A stretch of 53,874 nucleotides of DNA, taken from Halolactibacillus alkaliphilus. Lineage in GTDB: Bacteria; Bacillota; Bacilli; Bacillales; Amphibacillaceae. Below, piece by piece: positions 46,440 to 53,874 of this stretch. How positions within the stretch are numbered: position 1 is the first letter of the stretch; each line of letters starts with the position of its first letter. Below the pieces are notes generated by a model. That model was not told the origin of the DNA and ran no database searches. It worked only from the letters and a program-made list of their open reading frames with translations. The stretch lies in contig NZ_FOWN01000020.1 in the NCBI RefSeq assembly GCF_900115465.1, forward strand, positions 1 to 53,874, in the 5' to 3' direction. The position numbers and the translations under genes are program-made.

Positions 46440-46800
46440 CAACAAGTTGAGTCTTTTTAATGTGTTCGGCATGGATAGTAACTTGGTGGTGAAAGCCCAC
46501 TACAGGCTTGAAGGTAAGAAATGTTAGCGAATGGCAAAGGTGTCTTCCGTGAGGGAGAATCTGAAGGAATCCGGACGCAAACACTTGCACTGATGAACGG
46601 AAAATTCATATATATCAAACGGAAGGTTAAGAAGTAAGCAAACGTTATAGAAGCAACGTAAGTTAAAAAAACTCCGAAAACAAGAAGGAAGATGTATCGC
46701 TCACACCGAAGAAAACGCTGTGGTAAAGACCAAAAGGCGATACAACAAAGAGGTAGCAGAACAAAGTGGTATCAGGCTCATGCAACGGATGGTGAATATT
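46440..46800 (+). mobile_element. Group II intron 5' fragment
   Basis: The segment around 46480-46620 (GTAAGAAATGTTAGCGAATG, then GGCAAAGGTGTC, TCTGAAGGAATCCGGACGC and CACTTGCACTGATGAACGG) has the conserved wording of bacterial group II intron domain I. At 46770-46800 RLMQRMVNIE resembles the start of an intron-encoded reverse transcriptase. The frame is then lost. The 5' boundary cannot be fixed. Confidence 0.6.
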
Positions 46801-47500
46801 GAATTAGCTATACCTCATGTAATATTGATAAGAAAAACTCAGGCTATAAAAGACGTTTGAACACTTTGTAATTAGCACATGAACAAATCCTTGATATAAT
46901 TGATGGTGTACTATCTTTAGGAATTGAAGTATCGTATGTTTTGATGGATTCTTGATTTACAACGCTGCAATTTGTTAATAATATTCTGGAATAAGGATTT
47001 GCTGTGATTGGTATGGTTAAAAATCTAAAACAGCCTTATCTTCATGGTGATCAGTGAGTGAGTTCTATACTTTTGTTACATCAACTAAAGGAAAAAACAT
47101 CATCCGCATTGATGTTATGCGTTGGAATCATAGAAGTCTTCTTTACAACAATCAAGTCTTTACTGAAACTTCAGAAGGAGTTTTAAAGTTATTCAATACG
47201 ATACGTTAATCCGTCATACAACCAGTGCATTTACTCGATATAGCTCCCTTTCTTGGCAAAATCGCTGTAACAATGATATTCTAACACTAGGTGGTATCTT
47301 TTAAGCGTTAGGTGCCGAACCTGATTGAGCTCATGCATTATATCAGCTCTTCGAGCTTCTTTTAGATACCCTTAAACTAACTAATAATAAAAAACAAAAT
47401 ATTATTAAAAGCAAACGCCAACAATGGTTTGGTGTCTTACCTAGTTATATCAAGGCCTATCTGCCGATTTTGTGGTGCAAAAATTGAGTCATTTAATAAA
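46801..47500 (+). pseudogene. IS4-type transposase remnant
   Basis: In broken frames I read CNIDKKNSGYKRRLNTL, then LAHEQILDIIDGVLSLG, SYVLMDS-stop-FTT and GFAVIGMVKNL, later EVFFTTIKSLLK, FTRYSSLSWQNR and TLGGIF, and near the end QQWFGVLPSYIKAYLPI. These match the C-terminal two thirds of an IS4-type DDE transposase common in Bacilli. At least five stops and frame changes are present. It follows the intron fragment directly, so it may have inserted into it. Confidence 0.65.
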
Positions 47501-47598
47501 CTTATCGAAACCAACTTGACACGGGCATTTTTCGCAAATCATTCGTCAGTAAGGTAAAGATATGATATACTGTGAAACTTGAGAAAGGGCGTGTTTTC

Positions 47599-48576
47599 AT
47601 GGAAACATTTGAAACATTATTTAACCGATTAGACGATTCAATCAATAAGCTAAAAGACCAAGAGGGGTTAACGTATTTAGATGCACTCGTTCATACATTG
47701 AATTTATCCTTGCTTGAAGAAGAGGAAAAAAACGACTTCACAGGTGAGAACCGAGATTTTGTCGAACAGTTACAAGAGAGTGGCTTACTTCAAGCTGATA
47801 AAGAAACGATTAGAAAAGTGATTCAATTTGCGGTATTAAAAAGTTTTAAAGGGGCAACGTATGATAAGTACATGGTCACACCTGATATGGTCGGCTTTTA
47901 TGTCAGTTATTTAGTTGAAAAGCTCATGACTTCAAAAGAACCCATTCGCCTCTTTGACCCTGTCGTTGGAACAGCAAATATGTTAACAGCGGTGATGAAT
48001 CAACTGTCAAAATCGGTCCAGGCATATGGTGCCGAAGTAGACGAGACTATGTTAGATCTGAGTTTACTAAGTGCAGACTTGCAAAAACACCGGATTGAAT
48101 TCTTCCATCAAGACAGCATTCAACCATTATTATTGGACCCGGTTGATGTGGTCATTGCCGACTTACCGATTGGGTATTATCCTGATGATGAAAGAGCTAA
48201 AGACTTCAAAGTTGCAGCAAAAGAAGGTCACACGTATGCGCATCACTTATTAATTGAACAAAGCTTAACGTATATTAAACCGGAAGGTTTTATAATCGTA
48301 GTTGTGCCGAATCATCTGTTTAACAGTGAACAAGCACCGAACCTACACAAGATGATTCAAGAGCGCGCGCATGTGGTTGGTTTACTTGAATTGCCTGAAG
48401 AAAGTTTCAAGGCAAAAGACCAACAGAAAAGTTTATTTATCTTGCAGAAAAAAGGTGAAAAAACAAAGGCGCCAAAAGAAGCGTTGATGGTGAAATTACC
48501 GAGCTTTAAAGACCTGCAAAAGACGGAAAATATTATTATGAAAATGAATGCGTGGTTTGATCACTACCAAAAATAA
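47599..48576 (+). CDS. ytxK: Class I SAM-dependent DNA methyltransferase-like protein YtxK
   Basis: A 325-residue protein of the N6-adenine methyltransferase (HsdM-like) fold. Motif I is FDPVVGTANML and the catalytic motif is a modified NPPY, DLPIGYYPDD. There is no specificity subunit or endonuclease nearby, so it is not a restriction system. The frame allows GTG 47572, but ATG 47599 has GAAAGGG upstream and a TATACT box just before. It precedes ackA exactly as ytxK does in B. subtilis. Function unproven. Confidence 0.88.
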   Translation: METFETLFNRLDDSINKLKDQEGLTYLDALVHTLNLSLLEEEEKNDFTGENRDFVEQLQESGLLQADKETIRKVIQFAVLKSFKGATYDKYMVTPDMVGFYVSYLVEKLMTSKEPIRLFDPVVGTANMLTAVMNQLSKSVQAYGAEVDETMLDLSLLSADLQKHRIEFFHQDSIQPLLLDPVDVVIADLPIGYYPDDERAKDFKVAAKEGHTYAHHLLIEQSLTYIKPEGFIIVVVPNHLFNSEQAPNLHKMIQERAHVVGLLELPEESFKAKDQQKSLFILQKKGEKTKAPKEALMVKLPSFKDLQKTENIIMKMNAWFDHYQK

Positions 48577-48600
48577 GAATTGAATAGTCTGAATACTTTT

Positions 48601-48614
48601 ATGGAGCGCTTACA
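48601..48614 (+). promoter_or_regulatory. Candidate CcpA-binding cre site upstream of ackA
   Basis: ATGGAGCGCTTACA matches the cre ideal TGTAAGCGCTTACA over its last ten bases. Its centre is about 56 bp upstream of the predicted ackA transcription start, the same distance at which CcpA activates ackA in B. subtilis. Confidence 0.6.
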
Positions 48615-48627
48615 AAAGACTTTGTTG

Positions 48628-48657
48628 TTGCAATTCATGTCGATTATTCGTTAAAAT
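48628..48657 (+). promoter_or_regulatory. SigA-type promoter of ackA
   Basis: TTGCAA and TAAAAT are 18 bp apart, about 50 nt upstream of the ackA start. Confidence 0.65.
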
Positions 48658-48708
48658 AGTGATGGTATGTAAACAGACTAAAAAGGGAATCGAAAGGATT
48701 GAATTATC

Positions 48709-49902
48709 TTGACTAAAGTATTAGCAATCAACGCCGGCAGTTCATCACTCAAGTTTCAATTGATTGAAATGCCTGAAGAAACAGAAATCGCCAAAGGTTT
48801 AGTAGAACGTATTGGTCTTGACCAAGCTGTATTCAAATTAGAATATGGTGATAATGAAGACAAACTAACAACGGAAATACCTAACCACGGAAAAGCGGTT
48901 GAAATTTTACTTGAGCGTCTTCAAGCGTCAGGTGTCGTTAAATCACTTGATGAAATTGAAGGCATCGGTCACCGCGTTGTCCACGGTGGCGAACGTTTTA
49001 GTGATTCAGTCGTAGTGGATGATGACGTCATTGCTGAAATTGAAAAAGTTTCAGAACTTGCGCCATTACACAACCCGGCTAACTTAACGGGGATTCGTGC
49101 ATTTAAAGAATTATTACCCAATGTACCAGCGGTTGCTGTGTTTGATACAGCTTTCCACCAATCAATGCCACCTGAATCATACTTATACAGCTTACCATAT
49201 GAGTATTATGAGCAATTTGGTATTCGTAAATATGGTTTCCACGGCACAAGTCACAAGTATGTATCAGAACGAGCAGCTGAACTATTAGGTGAGCCATTAG
49301 ACAAGTTACGTCTCATCGCCTGCCACATCGGTAATGGTGCGAGTGTTGCAGCTATTCAAAATGGTCAATCAATTGATACAACAATGGGCTTTACACCACT
49401 TGAGGGTGTCACAATGGGCACGCGTTCAGGAAGTTTAGACCCTGCCTTAGTGCCATACATCATGGACAAAACAGGTAAAGATGTTAACGAAGTACTTCAC
49501 GTATTGAATAAAGAAAGTGGTATGCTTGCTTTATCTGGTTTCTCAAGTGACTTACGTGATATCGAAGACCGCGCCGCTGAAGGTGATGAGCGTGCTGAAC
49601 TAGCGCTTAAAATCTTTGCTGGTCGTATCCACCAATACATCGGTTCATATGCATCAAAAATGCATGGTGTTGATGCGATTATCTTTACGGCTGGTATCGG
49701 TGAAAACAGTAAGGCTGTTCGTGAACGTGTCTTAGAAGGACTAGAATTCATGGGCGTTTACTGGGATCCTGCGCGTAATGATGTGCGTGGTAAAGAAACA
49801 TTTGTAAATTATCCGCATTCTCCAGTAAAAGTTATTATTATTCCAACGAATGAGGAAGTTATGATTGCGCGCGATGTGCAACGCCTAGCTTTTAATTCTT
49901 AA
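48709..49902 (+). CDS. ackA: Acetate kinase AckA
   Basis: A 397-residue enzyme that interconverts acetyl phosphate plus ADP and acetate plus ATP in overflow metabolism. N-terminal [15 protein letters not shown] is the acetokinase signature; [17 protein letters not shown] and HNGNGAS-like [11 protein letters not shown], the [10 protein letters not shown] block and [16 protein letters not shown] are present. Start is TTG with AAAGGA ten bases upstream. It has its own promoter with a cre-like site upstream, and follows ytxK as in Bacillus. Confidence 0.96.
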   Translation: MTKVLAINAGSSSLKFQLIEMPEETEIAKGLVERIGLDQAVFKLEYGDNEDKLTTEIPNHGKAVEILLERLQASGVVKSLDEIEGIGHRVVHGGERFSDSVVVDDDVIAEIEKVSELAPLHNPANLTGIRAFKELLPNVPAVAVFDTAFHQSMPPESYLYSLPYEYYEQFGIRKYGFHGTSHKYVSERAAELLGEPLDKLRLIACHIGNGASVAAIQNGQSIDTTMGFTPLEGVTMGTRSGSLDPALVPYIMDKTGKDVNEVLHVLNKESGMLALSGFSSDLRDIEDRAAEGDERAELALKIFAGRIHQYIGSYASKMHGVDAIIFTAGIGENSKAVRERVLEGLEFMGVYWDPARNDVRGKETFVNYPHSPVKVIIIPTNEEVMIARDVQRLAFNS

Positions 49903-49923
49903 CAAGATCCTAAAATCGACAAG

Positions 49924-49964
49924 AAAGGGTGTGCGTACTTTTTGAGTACGCACACCCTTTTATT
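49924..49964. terminator. Bidirectional terminator between ackA and uspA
   Basis: A perfect 16-bp stem AAAGGGTGTGCGTACT with its complement and a 5-nt loop, with T and A tails on the two sides. Confidence 0.95.
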
Positions 49965-49983
49965 ATCACTTAGCTAACGCTAT

Positions 49984-50445
49984 TCATTCTTCTTCAACAT
50001 CATCGTCTGTTCTTACAACAAGTACATCACAAGGTGAATAACGGACGATATTTTCTGATACACTGCCAATTAAAAATCTTTCGACCGCGTTTAGTCCTGT
50101 GGCACCACACATAATTAAATCTGCATTGAATGATTTCGCTACATATTTAGGAATACGGACTTTAGGAGAACCGTAATCAATATGTGTTTCTACTTTTCTG
50201 ACCCCTGCTTTCTCAGCTTGTTGTTTGTAATCATTTAATAATTTTGAAGCATAAGATTCAGAGCGGTTAATCATTGATTGGTCATATGTTTCAGCGGTAG
50301 AAATCGTTTTTGTATCAACAACATGCGCAATAATTAAATCTCCATCATTACGTTTAGCAACTTGTACAGCTTTTTTAAATGCTTTAAGAGACGCTTGCGA
50401 CCCATCGACGGCAATCACAATTCGTTTGTATTCTTCAGCTGGCAT
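49984..50445 (-). CDS. Universal stress protein UspA family
   Basis: A 153-residue single Usp domain. The first strand RIVIAVDGSQAS holds the nucleotide-binding Asp, and the loop GATGLNAVERFLIGSVSENI matches the ATP-binding G-2x-G-9x-G-S pattern, so ATP binding is likely. ATG with GGAGTGATG. It is convergent with ackA. A weak SigB-like pair lies upstream. The role in stress survival is inferred from the family. Confidence 0.92.
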   Translation of the reverse strand: MPAEEYKRIVIAVDGSQASLKAFKKAVQVAKRNDGDLIIAHVVDTKTISTAETYDQSMINRSESYASKLLNDYKQQAEKAGVRKVETHIDYGSPKVRIPKYVAKSFNADLIMCGATGLNAVERFLIGSVSENIVRYSPCDVLVVRTDDDVEEE

Positions 50446-50478
50446 ATTTCATCACTCCTATACTTTAATATATTCAAC

Positions 50479-50505
50479 TATTCCACTAAACTATTACCTT
50501 TAAAC
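50479..50505 (-). promoter_or_regulatory. Possible SigB promoter of the usp gene
   Basis: On the minus strand GTTTAA (50500-50505), 15 bp, GGAATA (50479-50484). The -35 is perfect but the -10 departs from GGGTAT. Confidence 0.3.
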
Positions 50506-50619
50506 ATCTTAGCTGGTATTTTTTAAATATAGTGATAAATTGCATTCATGACTTAAGAACTGTATAATAACACTGTAATCAAAAATGTTAGTACAGTTTA
50601 GAAAGTAAGGTGAATGACC

Positions 50620-51933
50620 TTGGCAACAAAACATGAACAGATTTTAAATCATATCGAAACGTTAAAAATAGGTAATAAAATTTCCGTAAGACAAATTGCT
50701 AAAGACCTCAATGTGAGTGAAGGGACTGCCTATCGCGCTATTAAAGAAGCCGAGACACGCGGTCTCGTTAGTACGATTGAACGTGTTGGTACAATCAGAA
50801 TTGAACAAAAAAAGAAAGAGAACTTTGAACACTTAACTTATGCTGAAATTATTGGTATTGTTGATGGTCAGGTACTTGGTGGACGTGAAGGATTACATAA
50901 AACATTACATAAATTTGTAATCGGTGCAATGAAAACGGACGCAATGTTGCGCTATTTAGAGAAAGACTCCCTTCTTATTATTGGTAACAGATCAGAAGCG
51001 CATCGCTTAGCCTTAGAAGAGGGTGCGGCTGTTCTTATTACAGGTGGATTCGACACAGATGAATCCATCAAACGTCTGGCAGACGAGTTGGATTTACCAA
51101 TTATTTCGACAAGTTATGATACATTTACTGTAGCAGCGATGATTAACCGAGCAATTTATGACCAACTTATTAAAAAAGAGATTGTCTTAGTTGGTGATAT
51201 ATATACACCTTATGAAAAAACACATTATCTTAGAAGAACAGATCCGCTCCAAAAATGGTATCATTTAAAAGACCAAACGACACATTCACGCTATCCGGTT
51301 GTAGATGATCAAATGCGCGTCGTGGGTATTGTGACATCTAAAGATATTATTGGGAAAGCAAACGATTTGCCAGTTGAAAAGGTGATGACAAAAAACCCGA
51401 TTACAGTGCTTAAGGAGACATCTTTAGCTTATGCCGCTCATATGATGGTTTGGGAAGGTATTGAAATCGTTCCCGTTGAAGATGGGAATCATCGTCTCAT
51501 TGGTTTAATTTCGAGACAAGACGTACTTAAAGCATTACAACATGTCAATAGACAACCACAAGTTGGTGAGACAATTGATGATATTATTACAAGTGAGTTA
51601 TCGGTAGAAAAGGATGGAACGGGCCTTGTGTTCTCTTCTAAAGTCACCCCGCAAATGACGAACGCTTTAGGAACGCTTTCTAACGGTGTCTTCGTCTCTT
51701 TTATAACAGAGGTGTCGAGCCGCTTATTAATCAATATGAAAAAAGGGGATTTAGTTGCCGAAAATATTTCAATATACTTTATTAAGCCTGTTCAAATTGA
51801 TAATTTAGTAACGATTCACCCTAAAATATTAGAGATGGGACGTAAATCGGTAAAAATAGATATTGAGTTGTATCATGACAAAGAGATAGTAGGAAAGGCG
51901 ATTTTAATTGGTCAATTAATTGACCGCTATTAG
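50620..51933 (+). CDS. ytoI: YtoI-like regulator: HTH, DRTGG, CBS pair and hotdog domains
   Basis: A 437-residue cytosolic multidomain protein. In order: a GntR-like winged HTH (residues 1-65, ISVRQIAKDLNVSEGTAYRAI), a DRTGG domain (about 75-180), two CBS motifs (about 195-315, VVDDQMRVVGIVTSKDII and HRLIGLISRQDVL) that probably bind an adenine nucleotide, and a C-terminal thioesterase-like hotdog (about 330-437). ATG 50614 is too close to AAGGTG; TTG 50620 is correctly spaced. It precedes nrnA by 12 nt. It may sense nucleotides; targets unknown. Confidence 0.9.
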   Translation: MATKHEQILNHIETLKIGNKISVRQIAKDLNVSEGTAYRAIKEAETRGLVSTIERVGTIRIEQKKKENFEHLTYAEIIGIVDGQVLGGREGLHKTLHKFVIGAMKTDAMLRYLEKDSLLIIGNRSEAHRLALEEGAAVLITGGFDTDESIKRLADELDLPIISTSYDTFTVAAMINRAIYDQLIKKEIVLVGDIYTPYEKTHYLRRTDPLQKWYHLKDQTTHSRYPVVDDQMRVVGIVTSKDIIGKANDLPVEKVMTKNPITVLKETSLAYAAHMMVWEGIEIVPVEDGNHRLIGLISRQDVLKALQHVNRQPQVGETIDDIITSELSVEKDGTGLVFSSKVTPQMTNALGTLSNGVFVSFITEVSSRLLINMKKGDLVAENISIYFIKPVQIDNLVTIHPKILEMGRKSVKIDIELYHDKEIVGKAILIGQLIDRY

Positions 51934-51945
51934 GGAGGATAGTAT

Positions 51946-52887
51946 ATGATTGACGAAATTTTAGCTAAGATCGAACAATTTAACACGATTATTATTCACC
52001 GTCATGAAAGACCTGACCCTGATGCGTTAGGCTCACAAGTCGGTTTAAAAAAAATAATTGAAGCAACCTATCGTGATAAAATAGTGAAAGTGACGGGTTA
52101 TACGGAACCGTCCTTGGCATTTTTAAGTGAAATGGATGTTGTCACAGACGATTTGTACCAAGAGGCTCTTGTGATTGTTTGTGATACAGCGAATACACCA
52201 AGGATTGATGATAAGAGATATACATGCGGTAAAGCCCTAATCAAAATTGATCATCATCCAGAGGTTGATTCATACGGTGATGTATCTTGGGTAGATCCAT
52301 CGATGAGTTCAACATCAGAAATGGTTTATCAACTAGCGACAAGTGGTAAGAATAAAATGACCCTGACTGATGAGGCCGCTAGGTTGTTATATGCAGGGAT
52401 TATTGGTGATACCGGCCGATTCTTGTATCCTAGTACGACAGAACAAACCCTTCACGTAGCGGCGGAATTAGTTCGATATATGTTTGATCGCACGTTATTA
52501 TACAATCAACTTTACGAAACGAAGCCGGCTGTGGCAAGGCTAAAAGGTTACTTACTTACTCAGCTTGATTTATCACAAGAAGGCGTAACTTACGTTAAAC
52601 TCACTGCTAATATTTTGAAAGAGTACAATGTTACGTCTGAAGAAACGAGTGCTTTGGTTGGTACTTATGGGGATGTATTAGGTATCAATGCTTGGGTTAT
52701 TTTTGTTGAAGAACCGACTCAAATCCGGGTAAGATTACGTTCTAAAGGTCCGCATATTAATGGATTGGCGGCTAAGTATAACGGAGGTGGGCACCCACTT
52801 GCTTCTGGAGCAAAGGTAAAAACGTGGGAAGAAGCAGATCAGCTAGTAGTTGATTTAAAAGCGATTTGTGCTGAATATACTAAGTAA
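51946..52887 (+). CDS. nrnA: Bifunctional oligoribonuclease / pAp phosphatase NrnA (YtqI)
   Basis: A 313-residue DHH/DHHA1 phosphoesterase. HRHERPDPDALGSQ gives metal ligands, CDTANTPRID and IKIDHHPEVD include the DHH triad, and GGGHPLASGA is the DHHA1 substrate motif near the C terminus. It degrades 2-5-nt RNA (nanoRNA), including pGpG, and dephosphorylates 3'-phosphoadenosine 5'-phosphate. ATG with GGGAGG; likely cotranscribed with ytoI. Confidence 0.95.
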   Translation: MIDEILAKIEQFNTIIIHRHERPDPDALGSQVGLKKIIEATYRDKIVKVTGYTEPSLAFLSEMDVVTDDLYQEALVIVCDTANTPRIDDKRYTCGKALIKIDHHPEVDSYGDVSWVDPSMSSTSEMVYQLATSGKNKMTLTDEAARLLYAGIIGDTGRFLYPSTTEQTLHVAAELVRYMFDRTLLYNQLYETKPAVARLKGYLLTQLDLSQEGVTYVKLTANILKEYNVTSEETSALVGTYGDVLGINAWVIFVEEPTQIRVRLRSKGPHINGLAAKYNGGGHPLASGAKVKTWEEADQLVVDLKAICAEYTK

Positions 52888-52896
52888 TTGATTATA

Positions 52897-52945
52897 GCCT
52901 CTTAAGTTATTAGATGTATCATCTAGTAACTTGGAGGTTTTTTGT
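52897..52945 (+). terminator. Terminator of ytoI-nrnA
   Basis: A long stem (AGCCTC, AAGTTA and TAGATG with complements, small bulges) is followed by T6. Confidence 0.85.
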
Positions 52946-53222
52946 TGGCATCTTAAGTCATATCCTTGCTCAACTAGCAATCAGTAGATTAAAAATGAAT
53001 TGTTTAATGAGCTGAGAAAGATATTTTCGGATAAAAATGGATTTATTTTTAAAAAAGTATGTATCATGTATTATGAAGATAATAAGGTTTTGTTTATAAT
53101 TTTAGAGCGAGAAGACACCTTCCTCAAACATTGGTTAGAATGTTAGGTGAGGTTAGCTCAATTATACTATGTTAAAAAGAGTGAGAGTGCGTGCTAAAAT
53201 TAAGAATAGAAAGGAGAACCAA
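52946..53222 (+). other. Intergenic region with solitary right end and no gene
   Basis: No reading frame stands out. A TATAAT box at 53095-53100 has a poor -35 (TTATGA, 18 bp). The predicted start point would fall at the beginning of the IS605-type right end at 53104. Confidence 0.45.
53104..53156 (+). repeat. Solitary IS200/IS605-type right end, copy B
   Basis: GAGAAGACACCTTCCTCAAA begins a segment that matches copy A (36657-36716) at most positions: the GTTAGAATGTT loop side, a stem AACATT/AATGTT with CCTCA/TGAGG, and the closing TTAGCTCAATTA. It may be a relict end or a stand-alone omega-RNA-like transcript. Confidence 0.5.
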
Positions 53223-53672
53223 ATGAAAAAAACGTGGGTACTAGTAGCTGTTTTTCTAGTGATTGGTGCGGTTTTTTATACTAATCAGCAACAGAAGTTA
53301 CAGGTCTATAAAGTTGATGTGAATGGTCATGACGTATATATACATGATTTAACACTTGTGAATGCGGATAATACGTTGTATTTTCCTTCTACCTATTCCT
53401 TTGAAAGGAAGTCTGACGTTGCGCTTGAAAATGTATCTGTTGCAATATCTTATAAAGAAGAGGTTATTACGGATTGGGTGTTTGAATTAGATCAGCTTAA
53501 AGTTCTAGGCGAACATTCTGATCATTTTGTAAAGGGTATTACCTTTAACGCACTTCCGAAAGAAGTCTCCCTCTTCAAGCGTGTGAAGGGCGTAGCCGAC
53601 GATAAGGGGGAGATGAATGTCGGTTGGGCGACAGCCCAAAGGTTTTTTATTTTGTCTTTTTTCTTATTATAG
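53223..53672 (+). CDS. Membrane-anchored or secreted hypothetical protein, 3' end replaced by IS200
   Basis: ATG 53223 follows AAGGAGAACC. The protein begins MKKTWVLVAVFLVIGAVFY, a signal or anchor helix, then about 100 residues of beta-rich extracellular sequence (VYKVDVNGHDVYIHDLTLV...). From about residue 121 (VKGVADDKGEMN...) the codons come from the left end of the insertion element, which also supplies the stop, so the native C terminus is lost. Function unknown. Confidence 0.6.
   Translation: MKKTWVLVAVFLVIGAVFYTNQQQKLQVYKVDVNGHDVYIHDLTLVNADNTLYFPSTYSFERKSDVALENVSVAISYKEEVITDWVFELDQLKVLGEHSDHFVKGITFNALPKEVSLFKRVKGVADDKGEMNVGWATAQRFFILSFFLL
53624..53648 (+). terminator. Terminator in the IS200 leader
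   Basis: TTGGGC, loop GACA, GCCCAA, then AGG and T6. Such terminators upstream of tnpA shield it from outside transcription. Confidence 0.8.
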
Positions 53673-53710
53673 TATAATCAGTCTTATTAAGTACAAGGAT
53701 TGAGATAACA

Positions 53711-53874
53711 ATGAAATTAGACAGTAACAATCATTCAGTATTTTTGATGCATTACCATCTTGTGTTAGTTGTGAAGTATCGAAGAAAAGTAATAGATGAT
53801 ACGATTTCGGATTATGCCAAAGATAAATTTGTGTCATTGAGTGAAAAATATAATATCACATTAGTTGAATGGAA
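53711..53874 (+). CDS. tnpA: IS200/IS605 transposase TnpA (Y1, partial)
   Basis: The first 54 residues are present, MKLDSNNHSVFLMHYHLV and then VVKYRRKVID, the typical start of Y1-type TnpA that acts on single-stranded DNA hairpin ends. The HUH motif and catalytic Tyr lie beyond the window end. ATG at 53711 is preceded by GGATTGAGATAACA, a weak ribosome site, in line with the low translation usual for IS200. It appears intact as far as visible. Confidence 0.88.
   Translation, partial: MKLDSNNHSVFLMHYHLVLVVKYRRKVIDDTISDYAKDKFVSLSEKYNITLVEW

Larger units (their letters stand above)
53580..53874 (+). mobile_element. IS200/IS605-family element, left end (partial)
   Basis: The left end starts near 53580 inside the preceding gene. 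It has a GC-rich leader with small hairpins, an intrinsic terminator (53624-53648), a TATAAT box at 53673-53678 and the start of tnpA. The element runs past the window, so its right end and any tnpB are not visible. Confidence 0.75.

Noticed and set aside
47599-48576. YtxK as part of a restriction-modification or phage-defence system
   Set aside because: It has a methyltransferase fold but no specificity subunit, nuclease or mobile context of its own, and its ytxK-ackA synteny is ancestral in Bacillus.

Overview
This is a low-GC Gram-positive chromosome segment from an endospore-forming member of the Bacillaceae. The evidence is an alpha/beta-type small acid-soluble spore protein gene (43455-43682), SigA-type promoters with purine-rich ribosome binding sites, a tyrosyl T-box, EzrA, CcpA, a candidate SigB promoter and the MotP/MotS stator pair. 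Gene order follows the Bacillus subtilis ytfP-ytgP ... ytoP-ytpPQR-sftA ... murC-ytxGH ... aroA-ccpA-motPS ... tyrS-rpsD-ytsP-ezrA ... nifZ-thiI ... ytxK-ackA ... ytoI-nrnA neighbourhood, with local rearrangements. A sodium-type stator and a fermentative acetate node would suit a halophilic or alkaliphilic relative such as the Amphibacillus/Gracilibacillus group, but that placement is inference.

Layout. 1-370: 3' end of a ribosomal RNA operon (23S tail, 5S, terminator). 432-7878: flavoprotein YtfP (minus), lipid II flippase MurJ/YtgP, RsuA, YtzE regulator (minus), RNA ligase-like ThpR, a NERD-like protein, a YtmP-like kinase and TrmB. 7922-9100: an internally deleted IS1182-family element with both inverted repeats. 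9451-12544: YtzB, M42 peptidase, DUF84 phosphatase, lipoprotein. 12594-13593: IS91-like debris and a zinc-ribbon ORF. 13651-22832: PTS-EIIC_2 membrane protein, YtpP, YtpQ, YtpR, SftA translocase, nicotinate phosphoribosyltransferase, MurC, YtxG, YtxH. 22907-25051: a large FtsA-like actin-fold protein (minus). 25297-30423: AroA(G), IS3 debris, CcpA, MotP, MotS. 30571-40697: class A PBP (minus), T-box plus TyrS, cation efflux protein (minus), S4 (minus), free-Met-sulfoxide reductase (minus), EzrA and a small membrane protein. 40937-46162: a possible leader peptide, NifZ, ThiI, SASP, amidohydrolase, NAD kinase (minus). 46440-47500: group II intron fragment broken by IS4-type debris. 47599-52887: YtxK, AckA, UspA (minus), YtoI, NrnA. 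53223-53874: a secreted or anchored protein whose 3' end is replaced by the left end of an IS200/IS605 element with tnpA running off the window.

Most genes are conserved housekeeping: envelope synthesis and division (MurJ, MurC, PBP, SftA, EzrA, FtsA-like), translation and RNA modification (RsuA, TrmB, ThiI with its sulfur donor NifZ, TyrS, S4), carbon control (CcpA with a cre-like site at the ackA promoter), motility (MotPS) and nucleotide or RNA turnover (NrnA, ThpR, NadK). Accessory DNA is confined to five graveyards of decayed mobile elements plus one intact-looking IS200 start. I found no defence island, CRISPR array or obviously new multigene system. The best leads are small: a leader ORF overlapping nifZ, structured 5' leaders (cation efflux gene, rpsD, an atypical T-box), solitary IS605-type right ends resembling omega-RNA, an NAD kinase with an altered GGDG motif, and the beta-grasp-like repeats on the FtsA-like protein.
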